This document shows, piece by piece, positions 37,157-46,636 of a stretch of 64,000 bases of DNA (position 1 is its first letter; each line of letters begins with the position of its first letter). This DNA is from BNWE01 sp964369545 (GTDB lineage: Bacteria > Pseudomonadota > Alphaproteobacteria > UBA3830). Below the pieces are notes generated by a model, which did no database searches, was not told where the DNA came from, and saw only the letters and a program-made list of their open reading frames with translations. Position numbers and translations under genes: made by a program. The stretch covers positions 1-64,000 of the forward strand of contig CAYJFA010000004.1 in the NCBI GenBank assembly GCA_964369545.1, in the 5' to 3' direction.

Positions 37157-37490
37157 TCATGCAATCATAAGTATATTAGACATAGATGTGGTGGGTGTAT
37201 AATTTTTTACGGCAAAATCATCAGCAGAACGACAAACTGTTACATCACAATCTTTTATTATACGTTTATTATAAGGAGAGCTTTCTTGCAAAAGAAAGAC
37301 CTGTTCTAATTTAAGCAATTCAATCATTCTACTATGATCTGCTGTTTCAGTTATTGCCTTGTCCTCTTTGATTGCAGCTACTGTTGAATAGTCACAGCAG
37401 AATCAGCGCTTGTATTGGTAACGACGTTGTTCATCCAGTTGTAGTATCTAAGCATGCAACTAAAGGGACTGTACATATAATTTTCTTCAT
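37157..37490 (-). pseudogene. Decayed exported-protein gene, unknown family
   Basis: On the minus strand ATG 37490 begins MKKIICTVPLVACL, a signal-peptide-like start. The reading then needs at least two frame changes: a fragment with NNVVTNTSADSAVT and one reading TVAAIKEDKAITETADHSR through VFLLQESSPYNKR to a stop at 37157. The last part has no internal stop. The domain is not recognised; the QESSPYNKR block recalls QESPYKKSN in the metallopeptidase copy next door, so this may be a third, very degraded relative. That link is tentative. Confidence 0.4.
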
Positions 37491-37788
37491 AATATTCTTC
37501 TATAAAAACTGATTTCAGCTTTGCATAGCCCTTTAAAAGTGGAAAATACTGTGAAAAAACTCTAGGGATATAATTTAGAGATCACAGGCTGCTAAGTATC
37601 ATTTACTGCCGTATTTTTCTTTTAATTACGATCATGACAATCAGATAAGCGAAGTTTTATATTATCATTGAAACTCATATTAATTTTTCTAACTTGTTTG
37701 CTATGTTCTTTTAGCTTGTGCTGCAATGCGGCTTTTTGCGATCTCAGACAATTGAGGGATATTTCGATATCCGTAATTTTTATTAAAA
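37491..37788 (-). other. Region downstream of the HNH gene with a possible tiny gene
   Basis: The interval has no clear gene. On the minus strand a 32-codon frame starts inside the HNH 3' end (ATG 37799, stop 37701-37703, MQRNFNKNYGYRNIPQLSEI). A second frame gives a coiled-coil-like stretch (SQKAALQHKLKEHSKQVRKI) without an obvious start. One of them may be a small companion of the HNH gene, or both may be debris. Confidence 0.3.
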
Positions 37789-38409
37789 TTACGCTGCATA
37801 ATTTGTTTCTTTTTTGTTTATGTAAGAGCCAAAATAATCAAAAAAAATTGTTTGCAATCGAAGAATAAATCTCATGAATTTTTTATGCAGGAAATCATGT
37901 GAGAAACAACTTCTTTCTTCTATTGAAGAGTGTAATAATTTGTGATTTTTAGAAGTTAGCGGTGATATGTTCCAATATTGATTAACGCCACCAGCGTTTA
38001 TGGGTAATATGTGATGAGCTTCATAATCGGAAATTGCGATATTTGTTTTTTTAGTAAATTTTACTTGAGGCCATTTTAGTTTATATTGCGTTTCCCATTT
38101 TAGTTTTAATTTGGATTTTTGTTTGTTGAATTCAGCGCGTATTTTATGTCTTTCTTCTTTTAAAGGATCTCTATTTCTATTGTTTAGATAGAAATTTGTA
38201 ACCAATGATTTTTGTTCTTTTTGTATTTTATGATCTGATAAAGATTGTAATTTGTTGAGGTATAAAACTATGGCTTCTTGATCATTCACAGTAAAAGTAA
38301 AGACAGAGATTATAAAAACAACGAAGAGCCACAAAAGTCCAGTTTTGTGTTTTGTTGCGAACAAGAATTTTGTGGCATAAAGCAGAGGTTTATTTCGCGT
38401 TAGTTGCAT
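37789..38409 (-). CDS. Membrane-anchored HNH endonuclease domain protein
   Basis: The 206-residue product has one membrane helix (about 23-42) and, after a lysine-rich linker, a compact HNH nuclease motif: AHHILPINAGGVNQYWNISPLTSKNHKLLH at about 131-161, which gives the His-His, Asn and final His of the beta-beta-alpha metal fold. Such HNH cores occur in polymorphic toxins, colicin-like and restriction proteins. Anchoring by an N-terminal helix is unusual for a free endonuclease. The start ATG overlaps the end of a small upstream frame by 20 bases, so the two are likely coupled. The role may be toxin or defence; no immunity gene is certain. Confidence 0.7.
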   Translation of the reverse strand: MQLTRNKPLLYATKFLFATKHKTGLLWLFVVFIISVFTFTVNDQEAIVLYLNKLQSLSDHKIQKEQKSLVTNFYLNNRNRDPLKEERHKIRAEFNKQKSKLKLKWETQYKLKWPQVKFTKKTNIAISDYEAHHILPINAGGVNQYWNISPLTSKNHKLLHSSIEERSCFSHDFLHKKFMRFILRLQTIFFDYFGSYINKKETNYAA

Positions 38410-38562
38410 CGATTAATGATTCCATTTTTTTAAGTAAAGAGTGTTTATCACCATTATATATATCTTTTTTTAAAAGATTTTAGCGATTTTTTTAGATATA
38501 CCTTGCGCAAAATCTTCTTGTAATTGGTTTTTAAGTTTTTGGAGATTGTAAATTTTTTGCAT
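38390..38562 (-). pseudogene. Small companion gene ahead of the HNH gene, one frameshift
   Basis: From ATG 38562 on the minus strand the reading is MQKIYNLQKLKNQLQEDFAQ and onward to a stop at KIAKIF. Shifted by one base in a T4 run near 38471-38474 it continues KKDIYNGDKHSLLKKMESLI to TAA at 38390. Together this gives about 55 residues, mostly helical and charged. The end overlaps the HNH start by 20 bases. Size, charge and overlap are those of an antitoxin or partner protein, but no family is recognised. Confidence 0.45.
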
Positions 38563-38758
38563 TAATCGCTTCTAATTTTTTAGTATTTTAGTAGGTATAT
38601 TTTTACCCTCAATATTTATATTTTAAATTATAACATGCTTATCACATGTATCTATGAATTATATACCAGTGTGAATTTTCTATAATCAAAGATCACAGTC
38701 GCTCAATAGGCATATTTGCACAAAATTTTAATCTACTTACTATGAGAAAGAAGCCGGA

Positions 38759-39211
38759 ATGGTTCGCACACAAGAGTGGAAAACAATGCTGGATACAGCA
38801 AAATAGTCTAATTCCAAAATTATCTCTGTCGATGACGATAATCAATTTAAACCGATCTTTGCCGGAGACTGTTTTTCATATTTTGTAAACCAAAAAGAAA
38901 CCGTGAACAGTGATATGCTACTTGAAGTAGATACAATCGACAGCATCTCTAAAAATAGTTTTGTATTTAAACTTAACGAAATTTGTTGTCAGAAAGAATC
39001 ATGGATGCGAGAAGCAAGTATTTGGTTCTCAAAAATGAACGTTGGTACAAAATTACGCAAACAAATAGCGGAAAAACATCTTGAGTTTAAAAAGGTTGGT
39101 GCTTCAGATGTTTTATGTTCTACCGACGATGAATGTTCTACGATTAACAACGAGATTCGTTCTCTGAAAAAGGAAAGAGGAGAAATCGGAGAGGATTTTG
39201 TAAATTTATAA
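38759..39211 (+). pseudogene. Decayed gene of unknown function, amber codon early
   Basis: From ATG 38759 (MVRTQEWKTMLDTAK) the frame hits TAG at 38804-38806 and then stays open to TAA at 39209-39211. The second part reads IISVDDDNQFKPIFAGDCF and later SWMREASIWFSKMNVGTKL, with a charged coil at the end (LKKERGEIGEDFVNL). The amber codon is the only break seen. A GTG at 38903 could restart translation. No domain is recognised. It sits just before the alkD remnant. Confidence 0.4.
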
Positions 39212-39574
39212 AAACAGAACTTTATATAAATAACTGAGATTGGGTAGATTTGTCCTGCTATAAAATCACCAGATCCTTAAAAAATTGACGATATATTTTG
39301 GAGGCTGGCTAATTCTACGTTATTATGAGAGAATCTCATTGCTGTCGTTTCTACTTATACTTTTATCAAAAAAGACTCGTTTGATTTAACGTTGGAGTTG
39401 ATCGGACATTTTCTGAATCATGATCATCATTTAATACACGCAGCATGCGGTTGGATGTTGCGAAAAGTTAAAAAAGTGACGAACGTTTAATAACTTTTTG
39501 CGTGGATACCTAGAAATATGCCGAACGTTATGATGTCTTATGCTAAAGAAAGAATTAAAAGTATACAAATTTAA
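39212..39574 (+). pseudogene. alkD: DNA alkylation repair (AlkD-like) remnant
   Basis: Several short frames spell out the AlkD family in order. INN-stop-DWVDLSCYKI matches INNWDLVDLS, with TGA where TGG is expected. Then come LWRLANSTLL, IAVVSTYTFIKKDSFDLTL, NHDHHLIHAACGWMLRKV and IPRNMPNVMMSYAKERI. AlkD-type HEAT-repeat glycosylases excise alkylated purines. The N-terminal part is missing and at least three stop codons or frame changes interrupt it, so it is dead. It lies directly upstream of the broken ogt copy. Confidence 0.7.
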
Positions 39575-39611
39575 ACAATCGCGACTAGACATTTAATCTA
39601 TAGGTGAAACC

Positions 39612-40156
39612 ATGATACGTTATTATTTTTGTCATGAAACGACAATTGGACGTATTACCATATGTGCAAACGCGAGAGCCATAACAAAATTGCATTTTGA
39701 TGATAACGCCGTTATCAATGCTGAAAATACAGAAACAAATATCATCACAAAAGCTTTTCTTCAATTAAGAGAATATCTAAATGGGTCGAGAAAAAAATTT
39801 GATATAAAATTAGAGTACACTGGCACAGAATTTCAATTGGTAGTTTTTGATCAATTAAAAGGAATTCGATATGGAAAAACCAAAACATATAAAGAAATCG
39901 CCTGTAGGATACATAATCCACAATCTAGTATGGCATCGGGGGAGCATATGGCAAAAATCATATTCCTATATTTATTCCATGCCATCGAGTAATTGGCCTC
40001 CAATGGAAACATAACTAGCTACTCAGGTGGTATAAATCTAAAGAAAAAATTATTGGAAATTGAAAAATATTTGACACTAACCTCTCATTTGGTCTATGAT
40101 GTACTTATATTTATCGACTGTTTAGTTTATTATTCTCAAGACAGTACAAACAACTA
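39612..40156 (+). pseudogene. ogt: Second ogt copy, frameshifted
   Basis: The start MIRYYFCHETTIGRITICA and the middle GIRYGKTKTYKEIAC match the intact gene at 29531. After about 115 codons the frame shifts, and in the next frame the active site IPIFIPCHRVIG is read, then another shift leads to SNGNITSYSGGINLKKKLLEIE. So two single-base changes split the gene around the active-site cysteine. The last frame stays open to 40156, though homology ends near 40075. Confidence 0.8.
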
Positions 40157-40244
40157 GAAAAGATAGAAAGTAGTAAAGTTAGGCTCACCTGCATTGCTAT
40201 TTTCGTTTCTTAATTTTTTATCAGAAAAAAGTGAGTATAATAAT

Positions 40245-40538
40245 ATGGCAAGACAAGCTGTAGAAGTCTGTGCAAAGCATATTTTAGTGGAAACCGACTC
40301 TCAGGCAAGTGAGATTCTGCAAGATATAAAAGAAGGGAAAATTACCTTTGAAGACGCAGCTAAAAGATCATCAAAATGCCCTTCTGGAGTAAGGGGGGGT
40401 GATTTAGGTTATTTCGGGCGCGGTGCTATGGTAAAAGAATTTGAAGATGTTGCGTTTTCAACCGCAAAAGGAGAAATATCATTTCCCATGAAGACGCAAT
40501 TTGGATGGCATCTTATAAAAATTATTGATAAAAGATAA
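40245..40538 (+). CDS. ppiC: Parvulin-type peptidyl-prolyl isomerase, single domain
   Basis: The product from ATG 40245 has 97 residues and is one parvulin domain: AKHILVETDSQASEI, FEDAAKRSSKCPSG, GGDLGYFGRGAMVKEFEDVAF and the final QFGWHLIKI. These match the catalytic pattern (His, Cys, Met/Phe, Phe, His) of E. coli PpiC, which also has 93 residues and no signal peptide. It speeds proline isomerisation in folding proteins, here in the cytoplasm. An in-frame start 17 codons upstream would add a hydrophobic tail of low likelihood. Confidence 0.9.
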   Translation: MARQAVEVCAKHILVETDSQASEILQDIKEGKITFEDAAKRSSKCPSGVRGGDLGYFGRGAMVKEFEDVAFSTAKGEISFPMKTQFGWHLIKIIDKR

Positions 40539-40673
40539 TAGAAAAACATTTTTAACTTTCATTACCTATTTTTAGTTTGGAGTATGTTTTCGTAGAAAAG
40601 TAATGTACGGTGATGTGCTTAATAAAAGTAAGATACTTTTACTACTTTCATAAAGAATGGATAATTAAAATAT

Positions 40674-41912
40674 ATGAAAACTTTCGAACAATTGGGAATA
40701 TCGGAATTCGTCATTCCTACACTCAAAAAAATGAATTTTTTAAGACCGACAGATATACAGAAGGAGACAATACCATTTGCAATAGATAGACGAGATATAT
40801 TGGCATCAGCTCAAACAGGAACAGGAAAAACAGGTGCATTTGCAATTCCACTTGTTTCGTCTATTATTGATTCCCATCGATCTGGATTAATATTAACGCC
40901 GACTAGAGAACTTGCTGCACAGGTTATGGAGATTGTTCGAAACTTAATAGGTACAAATTTAAAAATTAAAACAGCATTGTTGATTGGTGGTGAACCAATG
41001 AATCATCAATTTAAGCAATTGCAAAATAATCCAAGAATAATTGTTGGAACACCAGGAAGAATTAACGACCATTTAAAAAGAGGTACTTTAAAAATTTCTA
41101 ATACAGATTTCTTAGTTATAGATGAGACTGATAGAATGCTAGACATGGGATTTAGCGTTCAGATCGATGAAATTATAAGGTATATGCCAAAACAAAAGCA
41201 AACTCTGATGTTTTCAGCAACTCTTGATAAAAAAATAATTAGTCTCGCAAATAAATATCTAATAAATCCTGAAAGAGTATGTTTAGATTCCAATCTATCA
41301 ACAAAACCTAATATAGATCAGAAAATTTTAAGAATCTCTGAAGATTGCAAATATGATGAATTGAAAAAACAGATAAACAACGTCGAAGGTTCCGTTATAG
41401 TTTTTGTTAATACTCAGCATGGAGCAGATAAACTTGCTAAAAAAATAACTGCTGATGGCTATGCTACAAATGCAATACATGGCGGTTTAAATCAGTATAA
41501 AAGAAATACTGTTATTAAAAATTTTAGAGAAAAAAAATATAGAGTAATGATCGCAACCGATGTTGCGGCTCGAGGACTAGACATTCCACATGTAGAACAT
41601 GTTGTAAATTATGATTTACCTAAATGTTTAGATGATTATACACACAGAATTGGAAGAACTGGTCGAGCTGGATCAAAGGGGTCATCTGTCTGCTTTATAA
41701 CAAGACAAGAGCATAAAAAAAGCTATTCTATTAGAAAAATTATAGATCCTTCAATAGCTACAATTTCAGAACACAGAGATAGCAGAAAAAATCAAAACAC
41801 TCACCTCAAAAGTAATAACGAAAGATTTGCATCTAAAAAATCAAACGCTGGTAAAAGAAAAAGTAATTTCTCATCAAATAGAAGGTCAGCAACATCATCA
41901 AGTTTTAGATAA
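40674..41912 (+). CDS. rhlE: DEAD-box RNA helicase (RhlE-like)
   Basis: The 412-residue helicase shows the full motif series: Q motif RPTDIQKETIPFAI, motif I AQTGTGKTGAF, Ia TPTRELAAQV, motif II DETD (in place of DEAD), SAT motif III, GGLNQYKRN, TDVAARGLD (V) and HRIGRTGRAG (VI). The C-terminus from about 365 is lysine, arginine and serine rich, as in RhlE. It unwinds short RNA duplexes in ribosome assembly or decay. The stop codon lies in a 23-base tandem repeat. Confidence 0.93.
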   Translation: MKTFEQLGISEFVIPTLKKMNFLRPTDIQKETIPFAIDRRDILASAQTGTGKTGAFAIPLVSSIIDSHRSGLILTPTRELAAQVMEIVRNLIGTNLKIKTALLIGGEPMNHQFKQLQNNPRIIVGTPGRINDHLKRGTLKISNTDFLVIDETDRMLDMGFSVQIDEIIRYMPKQKQTLMFSATLDKKIISLANKYLINPERVCLDSNLSTKPNIDQKILRISEDCKYDELKKQINNVEGSVIVFVNTQHGADKLAKKITADGYATNAIHGGLNQYKRNTVIKNFREKKYRVMIATDVAARGLDIPHVEHVVNYDLPKCLDDYTHRIGRTGRAGSKGSSVCFITRQEHKKSYSIRKIIDPSIATISEHRDSRKNQNTHLKSNNERFASKKSNAGKRKSNFSSNRRSATSSSFR

Positions 41913-41948
41913 ATATATTTTCCGATTTTAGATAAATATATTTTCCGA
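41903..41948 (+). repeat. Two tandem copies of a 23-base unit over the rhlE stop codon
   Basis: 41903-41925 and 41926-41948 are identical. The first copy carries the last codons and stop of the helicase gene; the second is outside it. It looks like a recent slippage duplication. Confidence 0.9.
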
Positions 41949-42151
41949 TAGAACGCATTGATTTAATTTTTAACTAAAATATAAAAACGAGTTAAGGCTT
42001 TTTATAAAAGATGATAAAAATTTAAGCTGCCAAAAAATCGCCTCCATTCTTTTGGAAATTACTTAAAATTCACATAAAAACCAACATTACATGATCAATG
42101 CAAATTTTTAAAATCATATATTGCTACTGTGAGGTTTTATTTGATTTTCGT

Positions 42152-42226
42152 TGGCTCCTCGGGACGGGCTCGAACCGCCGACCCAGTGGTTAACAGCCAC
42201 TTGCTCTACCTCTGAGCTACCGAGGA
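42152..42226 (-). tRNA. tRNA-Asn (GTT)
   Basis: On the minus strand TCCTCGG pairs with CCGAGGA, discriminator G and encoded CCA. The D arm is GCTCAGAGGTAGAGC. The anticodon arm AGTGG-CTGTTAA-CCACT gives anticodon GTT. The T arm GGCGG-TTCGAGC-CCGTC closes the fold. It sits between rhlE and mreC, where mreB might be expected. Confidence 0.95.
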
Positions 42227-42320
42227 ACATATGAAACTATAAATATCAAAAAAAAACATATTTGGCTAGAGTGTTTTTTCTTTTTTCTGGTACATTAGTA
42301 TTTATAAATTTATTATAGAT

Positions 42321-43142
42321 ATGAAAAATAGTAATTTTCGCATTTTTGGTTCATGGAAATTTTTTCGGCGTTTCAAAAAAAAGAAACCAAAATCTCAATT
42401 GTTTGTGTGTTTTTTAATTATTTTGATATTGCATATTATTGGTTTTCAAAGAATTTTTGATAATGCAAAATTTTGCATAACTTCTGCAGAAGTTTACCTA
42501 AATAGGACAATAAATAATGTTTGCGGTAAGTTGTTAAATTTTTGGTATTTTATTTCATATGATATCGATAAAACTATTTTAAAATTGTATAAAGAAAATA
42601 TAAAACTTCTTAGTGAGATAGAAAACTTAAATCATTTAAAATTTGAAAATGAAGAGCTAAGAAAATTATTATCTATGAAAAATGCACTAAACCAAAATGT
42701 GGTAGTTGCGAAAGTAATTAATGTTTTCTCGAATGATTATGCAAGGTCATGTTTATTAGATGTTGGGACAGATGATGGAATTGCTATTGATGATATAGTA
42801 AGAAATCAAGATGGATTAATCGGAAGAATTTCAGAAGTCAGTACCGATTGGAGTCGAGTTCTATTAATAACAGATACCAACTCTAATATTCCAATAAAAA
42901 TAGGAAATGAGCATATTAACGCAATTGCCGCTGGAGATAATTCCAATGTTATTCGTGTATCGGTAAAGCATGAGGATATTGATATTAAAAGTGAGGATGT
43001 TGCTGAAACATCAGGATTCGGAAACGTATTTTGTGAAAAAATTCCCGTTGGAAAAATCATCGAGAAAAATAAAATTTTTACGATAATTCCTTATGTAAAT
43101 TTTAATTTATTGAATTATGTAAGTATTTTAAAGAAGAAATGA
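42321..43142 (+). CDS. mreC: Rod-shape protein MreC
   Basis: MreC is a bitopic inner-membrane protein that links MreB to the wall synthases in cell elongation. The 273-residue product has a basic N-terminus, a membrane helix at about 28-44, a coiled coil about 80-120 and the periplasmic beta-barrel domain with VVAKVINVFSNDYARSCLLDVG, GLIGRISEV and LLITDTNSNIPIKI. It begins the elongasome unit mreC-mreD-mrdA-rodA. MreB is not in the immediate upstream region. Confidence 0.93.
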   Translation: MKNSNFRIFGSWKFFRRFKKKKPKSQLFVCFLIILILHIIGFQRIFDNAKFCITSAEVYLNRTINNVCGKLLNFWYFISYDIDKTILKLYKENIKLLSEIENLNHLKFENEELRKLLSMKNALNQNVVVAKVINVFSNDYARSCLLDVGTDDGIAIDDIVRNQDGLIGRISEVSTDWSRVLLITDTNSNIPIKIGNEHINAIAAGDNSNVIRVSVKHEDIDIKSEDVAETSGFGNVFCEKIPVGKIIEKNKIFTIIPYVNFNLLNYVSILKKK

Positions 43143-43151
43143 ACAGCAGAT

Positions 43152-43619
43152 ATGTTTTTAAGGCGTTTTTTACATATATTATTGATTACACTGTTATTTA
43201 TATTTCTATCTTTTATCTCAGCTGAATTTGCAATTGCCTCTTTTTATTGCTTTATTTTTATTATTACTTTATCGAAACCGTGGGCTTTAGAAATAGTAAC
43301 TATATTTGTGGTATCGATTTTTTGCGATATTTACAACTCACAAATTATAGGTATTTCTTTTATTCAATTTATTATTTTATATATGATGGTTTTGAGATTT
43401 AAATCTGTTCTTTTAAATTCACGTATAATTTTTGGGGTATATTATTTTTCTTTATTAATTATCGTTCCGGAATTTTTTCTATTTTTAATATCTCTTACTT
43501 TTAGAAATTCATTTAATGTATATGATCATATTATGAGATGGGTGATGTCGGTATCGCTTTGTTCGTTCTATTGTTTTGTTGCATTTATAATGAGAAAAAT
43601 TAGAGATAATAATGAATAA
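43152..43619 (+). CDS. mreD: Rod-shape protein MreD
   Basis: The 155-residue product is almost entirely hydrophobic, with about five membrane helices, and starts MFLRRFLHILLITLLF. MreD is a polytopic partner of MreC and RodA in the elongation complex. It follows mreC by nine bases and overlaps mrdA by eight. The sequence itself is poorly conserved in this family, so the call rests largely on position and membrane layout. Confidence 0.8.
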   Translation: MFLRRFLHILLITLLFIFLSFISAEFAIASFYCFIFIITLSKPWALEIVTIFVVSIFCDIYNSQIIGISFIQFIILYMMVLRFKSVLLNSRIIFGVYYFSLLIIVPEFFLFLISLTFRNSFNVYDHIMRWVMSVSLCSFYCFVAFIMRKIRDNNE

Positions 43620-45417
43620 TAATCATGATTATAAAAAAGATATTCAATTCAGAATAAGATTAATTTTTGTGTTGATTTTCTGTTTCACTGGTATTTTGGT
43701 GTATAATCTGTATTTTTTACAAATACAAAATTCTCAAAAATATTTACTACTTTCTGATAAAAATAGAATAAGACTTTCACCTGTATTACCGAGACGTGGA
43801 AGAATATTAGCATCGGATGGAAAAATTATAGTTCGGAATTATCAAAGGTATAAGCTTTCTGTGGAGACTTGTAATGAAGAAGTTTTTTTGAAAAATCTTA
43901 ATCTTCTCTCTAGTTGCATTGAACTTAATATGGATGAAAAGAAAAATATCCTTGAATTAAGGCGCACTTCTCCACTGTATACTCCTATAATGTTGAGAGA
44001 TAATTTGTCTTGGGATGAATATTCAAAAATCGCTTTGATTTTTTTCAAATTACATCATGTTACCATCGATAATATTTTTGTTAGAAATTACTCAATGCCG
44101 GTGGAATTTAGTCATATAACAGGGTATACAGCGAAAAGTAATGATAATTTTCAAATTTTACTTGGAAAAGCTGGAATTGAATGGTCGTTAAATGAAGATT
44201 TGATGGGAAAAATCGGAAATATTCAAACAGAAATAAATTCTGTTGGTAAAAAAATAAGAGTAATTGATTCTGTTGAGCCAGTAAATGGAAATGATGTAGT
44301 TTTAACGATTAATTCGGAGATACAGAAGTATGTGTATGATATCGTTGCCGCCGAAAAAGCTGGGGCTTGTGTCATACTAGATATTACAAATGGAAGCGTT
44401 ATCGCGTTAGTATCGGTGCCTGGTTTTGACACAAATATAATTTCATCAAAACTTACGCAGAAACAGTGGAATGCTATAATAACTGATGAACTTACTCCAT
44501 TGCTTAACAGGGTAGTTTCTGGCCTGTATCCGCCTGGATCGATATTCAAAATTATTACCGCATTTGCAGCCCTTAGCGAAGGAGTGATTTCTCCAGCTGA
44601 TACTGTTTATTGTTCGGGCAATATAGTGATGGATAATAACACGTTTCATTGTTGGAATAGATATGGGCATGGAAAAGTGAATGTTTATGATGCTTTAAAA
44701 GTATCATGTGATTGCTATTTTTTCGAAATTGCAAAAAAACTGGGAATTGATAATATCGTGAAATACGCTAAGAAATTTGGGTTTGGCGCAAAAACTGGGA
44801 TAGAATTACCGAATGAAAACGCTGGGCTTCTTCCAAACAAAGAGTGGAAATTTTTGCGGTATGGAAATTCCTGGAAACCCTATGAAACTTTAATTACAGG
44901 AATAGGGCAGGGCGCTCTATTATCAACATTATTGCAGACAGCGGCAATGTTTGGAAAGATATATACCAATAATTACGATTTTTCTCCCACCATTATTAAA
45001 AAATCTGATTTTTATCGTAAAAAAATGTCAGTTAACCCAATTATTGGAAAAAATATAGATGTAATAAAACATGCGCTTTATCAAGTTTGTAATTCCGGAG
45101 GTTCTGCTATGGGGTCTTGTAAAACGGAATATGGAATTTCCGGAAAAACAGGGTCATCACAGGTGCGAAGGATAAAGGAAAATGAGGCTGGAATAGATAA
45201 AAATTTATTGCCATGGCATCATAGAGATCATGCGTTTTTTGTTGGATGCGCTCCGTATAAGAATCCAAAATATGTCGTTGCTGTTATGATTGAACATGGG
45301 GGATGGGGCTCTGTTACAGCAGCGCCAATCGCCAGAAAAATATTTGATAAATTAATGGAAATGGAAAGTGTAAATGCTGCACATGCTGAGCATAACAGAC
45401 TCGTGGAAGAAATTTAA
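43612..45417 (+). CDS. mrdA: Penicillin-binding protein 2 (peptidoglycan transpeptidase)
   Basis: PBP2 cross-links peptidoglycan during elongation. The 601-residue product has an N-terminal anchor helix (about 15-35), the dimerisation domain with RNRIRLSPVLPRRGRI-like start, and the transpeptidase domain with SxxK at Ser310-Lys313 (GSIFK), the SCD equivalent of SxN near 365, and KTG at 512-514. It overlaps mreD by eight bases and ends one base before rodA. Confidence 0.96.
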   Translation: MNNNHDYKKDIQFRIRLIFVLIFCFTGILVYNLYFLQIQNSQKYLLLSDKNRIRLSPVLPRRGRILASDGKIIVRNYQRYKLSVETCNEEVFLKNLNLLSSCIELNMDEKKNILELRRTSPLYTPIMLRDNLSWDEYSKIALIFFKLHHVTIDNIFVRNYSMPVEFSHITGYTAKSNDNFQILLGKAGIEWSLNEDLMGKIGNIQTEINSVGKKIRVIDSVEPVNGNDVVLTINSEIQKYVYDIVAAEKAGACVILDITNGSVIALVSVPGFDTNIISSKLTQKQWNAIITDELTPLLNRVVSGLYPPGSIFKIITAFAALSEGVISPADTVYCSGNIVMDNNTFHCWNRYGHGKVNVYDALKVSCDCYFFEIAKKLGIDNIVKYAKKFGFGAKTGIELPNENAGLLPNKEWKFLRYGNSWKPYETLITGIGQGALLSTLLQTAAMFGKIYTNNYDFSPTIIKKSDFYRKKMSVNPIIGKNIDVIKHALYQVCNSGGSAMGSCKTEYGISGKTGSSQVRRIKENEAGIDKNLLPWHHRDHAFFVGCAPYKNPKYVVAVMIEHGGWGSVTAAPIARKIFDKLMEMESVNAAHAEHNRLVEEI

Positions 45418-45418
45418 A

Positions 45419-46519
45419 ATGAAATTAAGCAGTTTTAATAAACGATTTTTGTTTCTTAATGAATTTAAAATTTTATTTATTATATTGTTTCTACTTTTTT
45501 TTGTAAGTTTTTTAGGCCAACTTAGTGCAGCTAACGGAATGTTCAATAAGACTGTTCAACAACATCTTTTGAGAATTATTATCGGTATAGTAATTATGTT
45601 TTCTATTTATATGTGTAATTTCAAAATATGGAATAGTTTTGCATACGTATTTTATTTTTTTATATTTATTTGTTTATTAGTTGTCGAGATTATTGGAATT
45701 ATCAAGCTTGGCGCGCAACGCTGGATAGATCTTTGTTTTTTTACATTTCAGCCTTCTGAGTTAATGAAGCTAGCCCTAATTCTTGCTCTTGCGAAATATT
45801 ATTCTATGCTTTCTATTTTTGAAATAAATGAAGTAAAAAATCATATCGTACCAATATTGTTAACCATATTGCCGACATTGTTGATTTTAAAACAACCGGA
45901 TCTAGGGACTGCAGGATTGCTATTTTGTATAGGCATCGGAATTATTTTTTTATCAGGATTTCCAAAAAAAACATTTATAATATTTATATTATCGGCTATT
46001 TTCATATGTCCATTTGGATGGTATTTTTTACATGATTATCAAAAAAATAGGATTCTTACTTTTATCGATCCCAATAAAGATCCTCTTGGAACAGGATACC
46101 ATGTTTTGCAATCAAAAATTGCAATAGGATCAGGAGGCATTTTTGGAAAAGGTTTTTTACTTGGCACTCAAAGTAAGTTAAATTTTCTGCCGGAAAAAAA
46201 TACTGATTTTATTTTTACAACAATCGCGGAAGAAATGGGTTTTTTATGGGGCATCACAATAATAATTTTATTTCTTAGTTTAATAATTTATTTTTTCTGG
46301 ACTGCCTCAGAAGTAAAATCAATGTTTTCGAAATTATTGTGCTATGGGTTAGGTTTGTTGTTTTTTTTACATGTTTTTGTAAATATAGCGATGGTGATGG
46401 GTGTTGTTCCAGTGGTTGGAATTCCACTGCCTTTTTTGTCCTATGGTGGCAGCTCTATGATTACGTTTATGATAAGCTGCGGTTTAATAATGTCTGCTCT
46501 TGCAAATAGAAAAATTTAA
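45419..46519 (+). CDS. rodA: Peptidoglycan glycosyltransferase RodA
   Basis: RodA is the SEDS-family polymerase that extends glycan strands from lipid II, working with PBP2. From ATG 45419, just after the mrdA stop, the 366-residue product shows about ten membrane helices, the ARWIDLxxFxFQPSELMKLALI motif near 100 (here AQRWIDLCFFTFQPSELMK), KQPDLGTAGL, the PEKNTDFIFTTIAEEMGF loop with the catalytic Asp region, and PLPFLSYGGSSM near the end. In-frame starts upstream overlap mrdA and look less likely. Confidence 0.94.
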   Translation: MKLSSFNKRFLFLNEFKILFIILFLLFFVSFLGQLSAANGMFNKTVQQHLLRIIIGIVIMFSIYMCNFKIWNSFAYVFYFFIFICLLVVEIIGIIKLGAQRWIDLCFFTFQPSELMKLALILALAKYYSMLSIFEINEVKNHIVPILLTILPTLLILKQPDLGTAGLLFCIGIGIIFLSGFPKKTFIIFILSAIFICPFGWYFLHDYQKNRILTFIDPNKDPLGTGYHVLQSKIAIGSGGIFGKGFLLGTQSKLNFLPEKNTDFIFTTIAEEMGFLWGITIIILFLSLIIYFFWTASEVKSMFSKLLCYGLGLLFFLHVFVNIAMVMGVVPVVGIPLPFLSYGGSSMITFMISCGLIMSALANRKI

Positions 46520-46636
46520 AAGGCTATAATTTATATTAATTATAGTTTTATTTACTTTTTTATGTAACATTCAAATTGATATTTGTTTTTATAAATATTT
46601 TTATTCTTTTCGAAGTCTGTTGTTTTAGTTTTTAGG

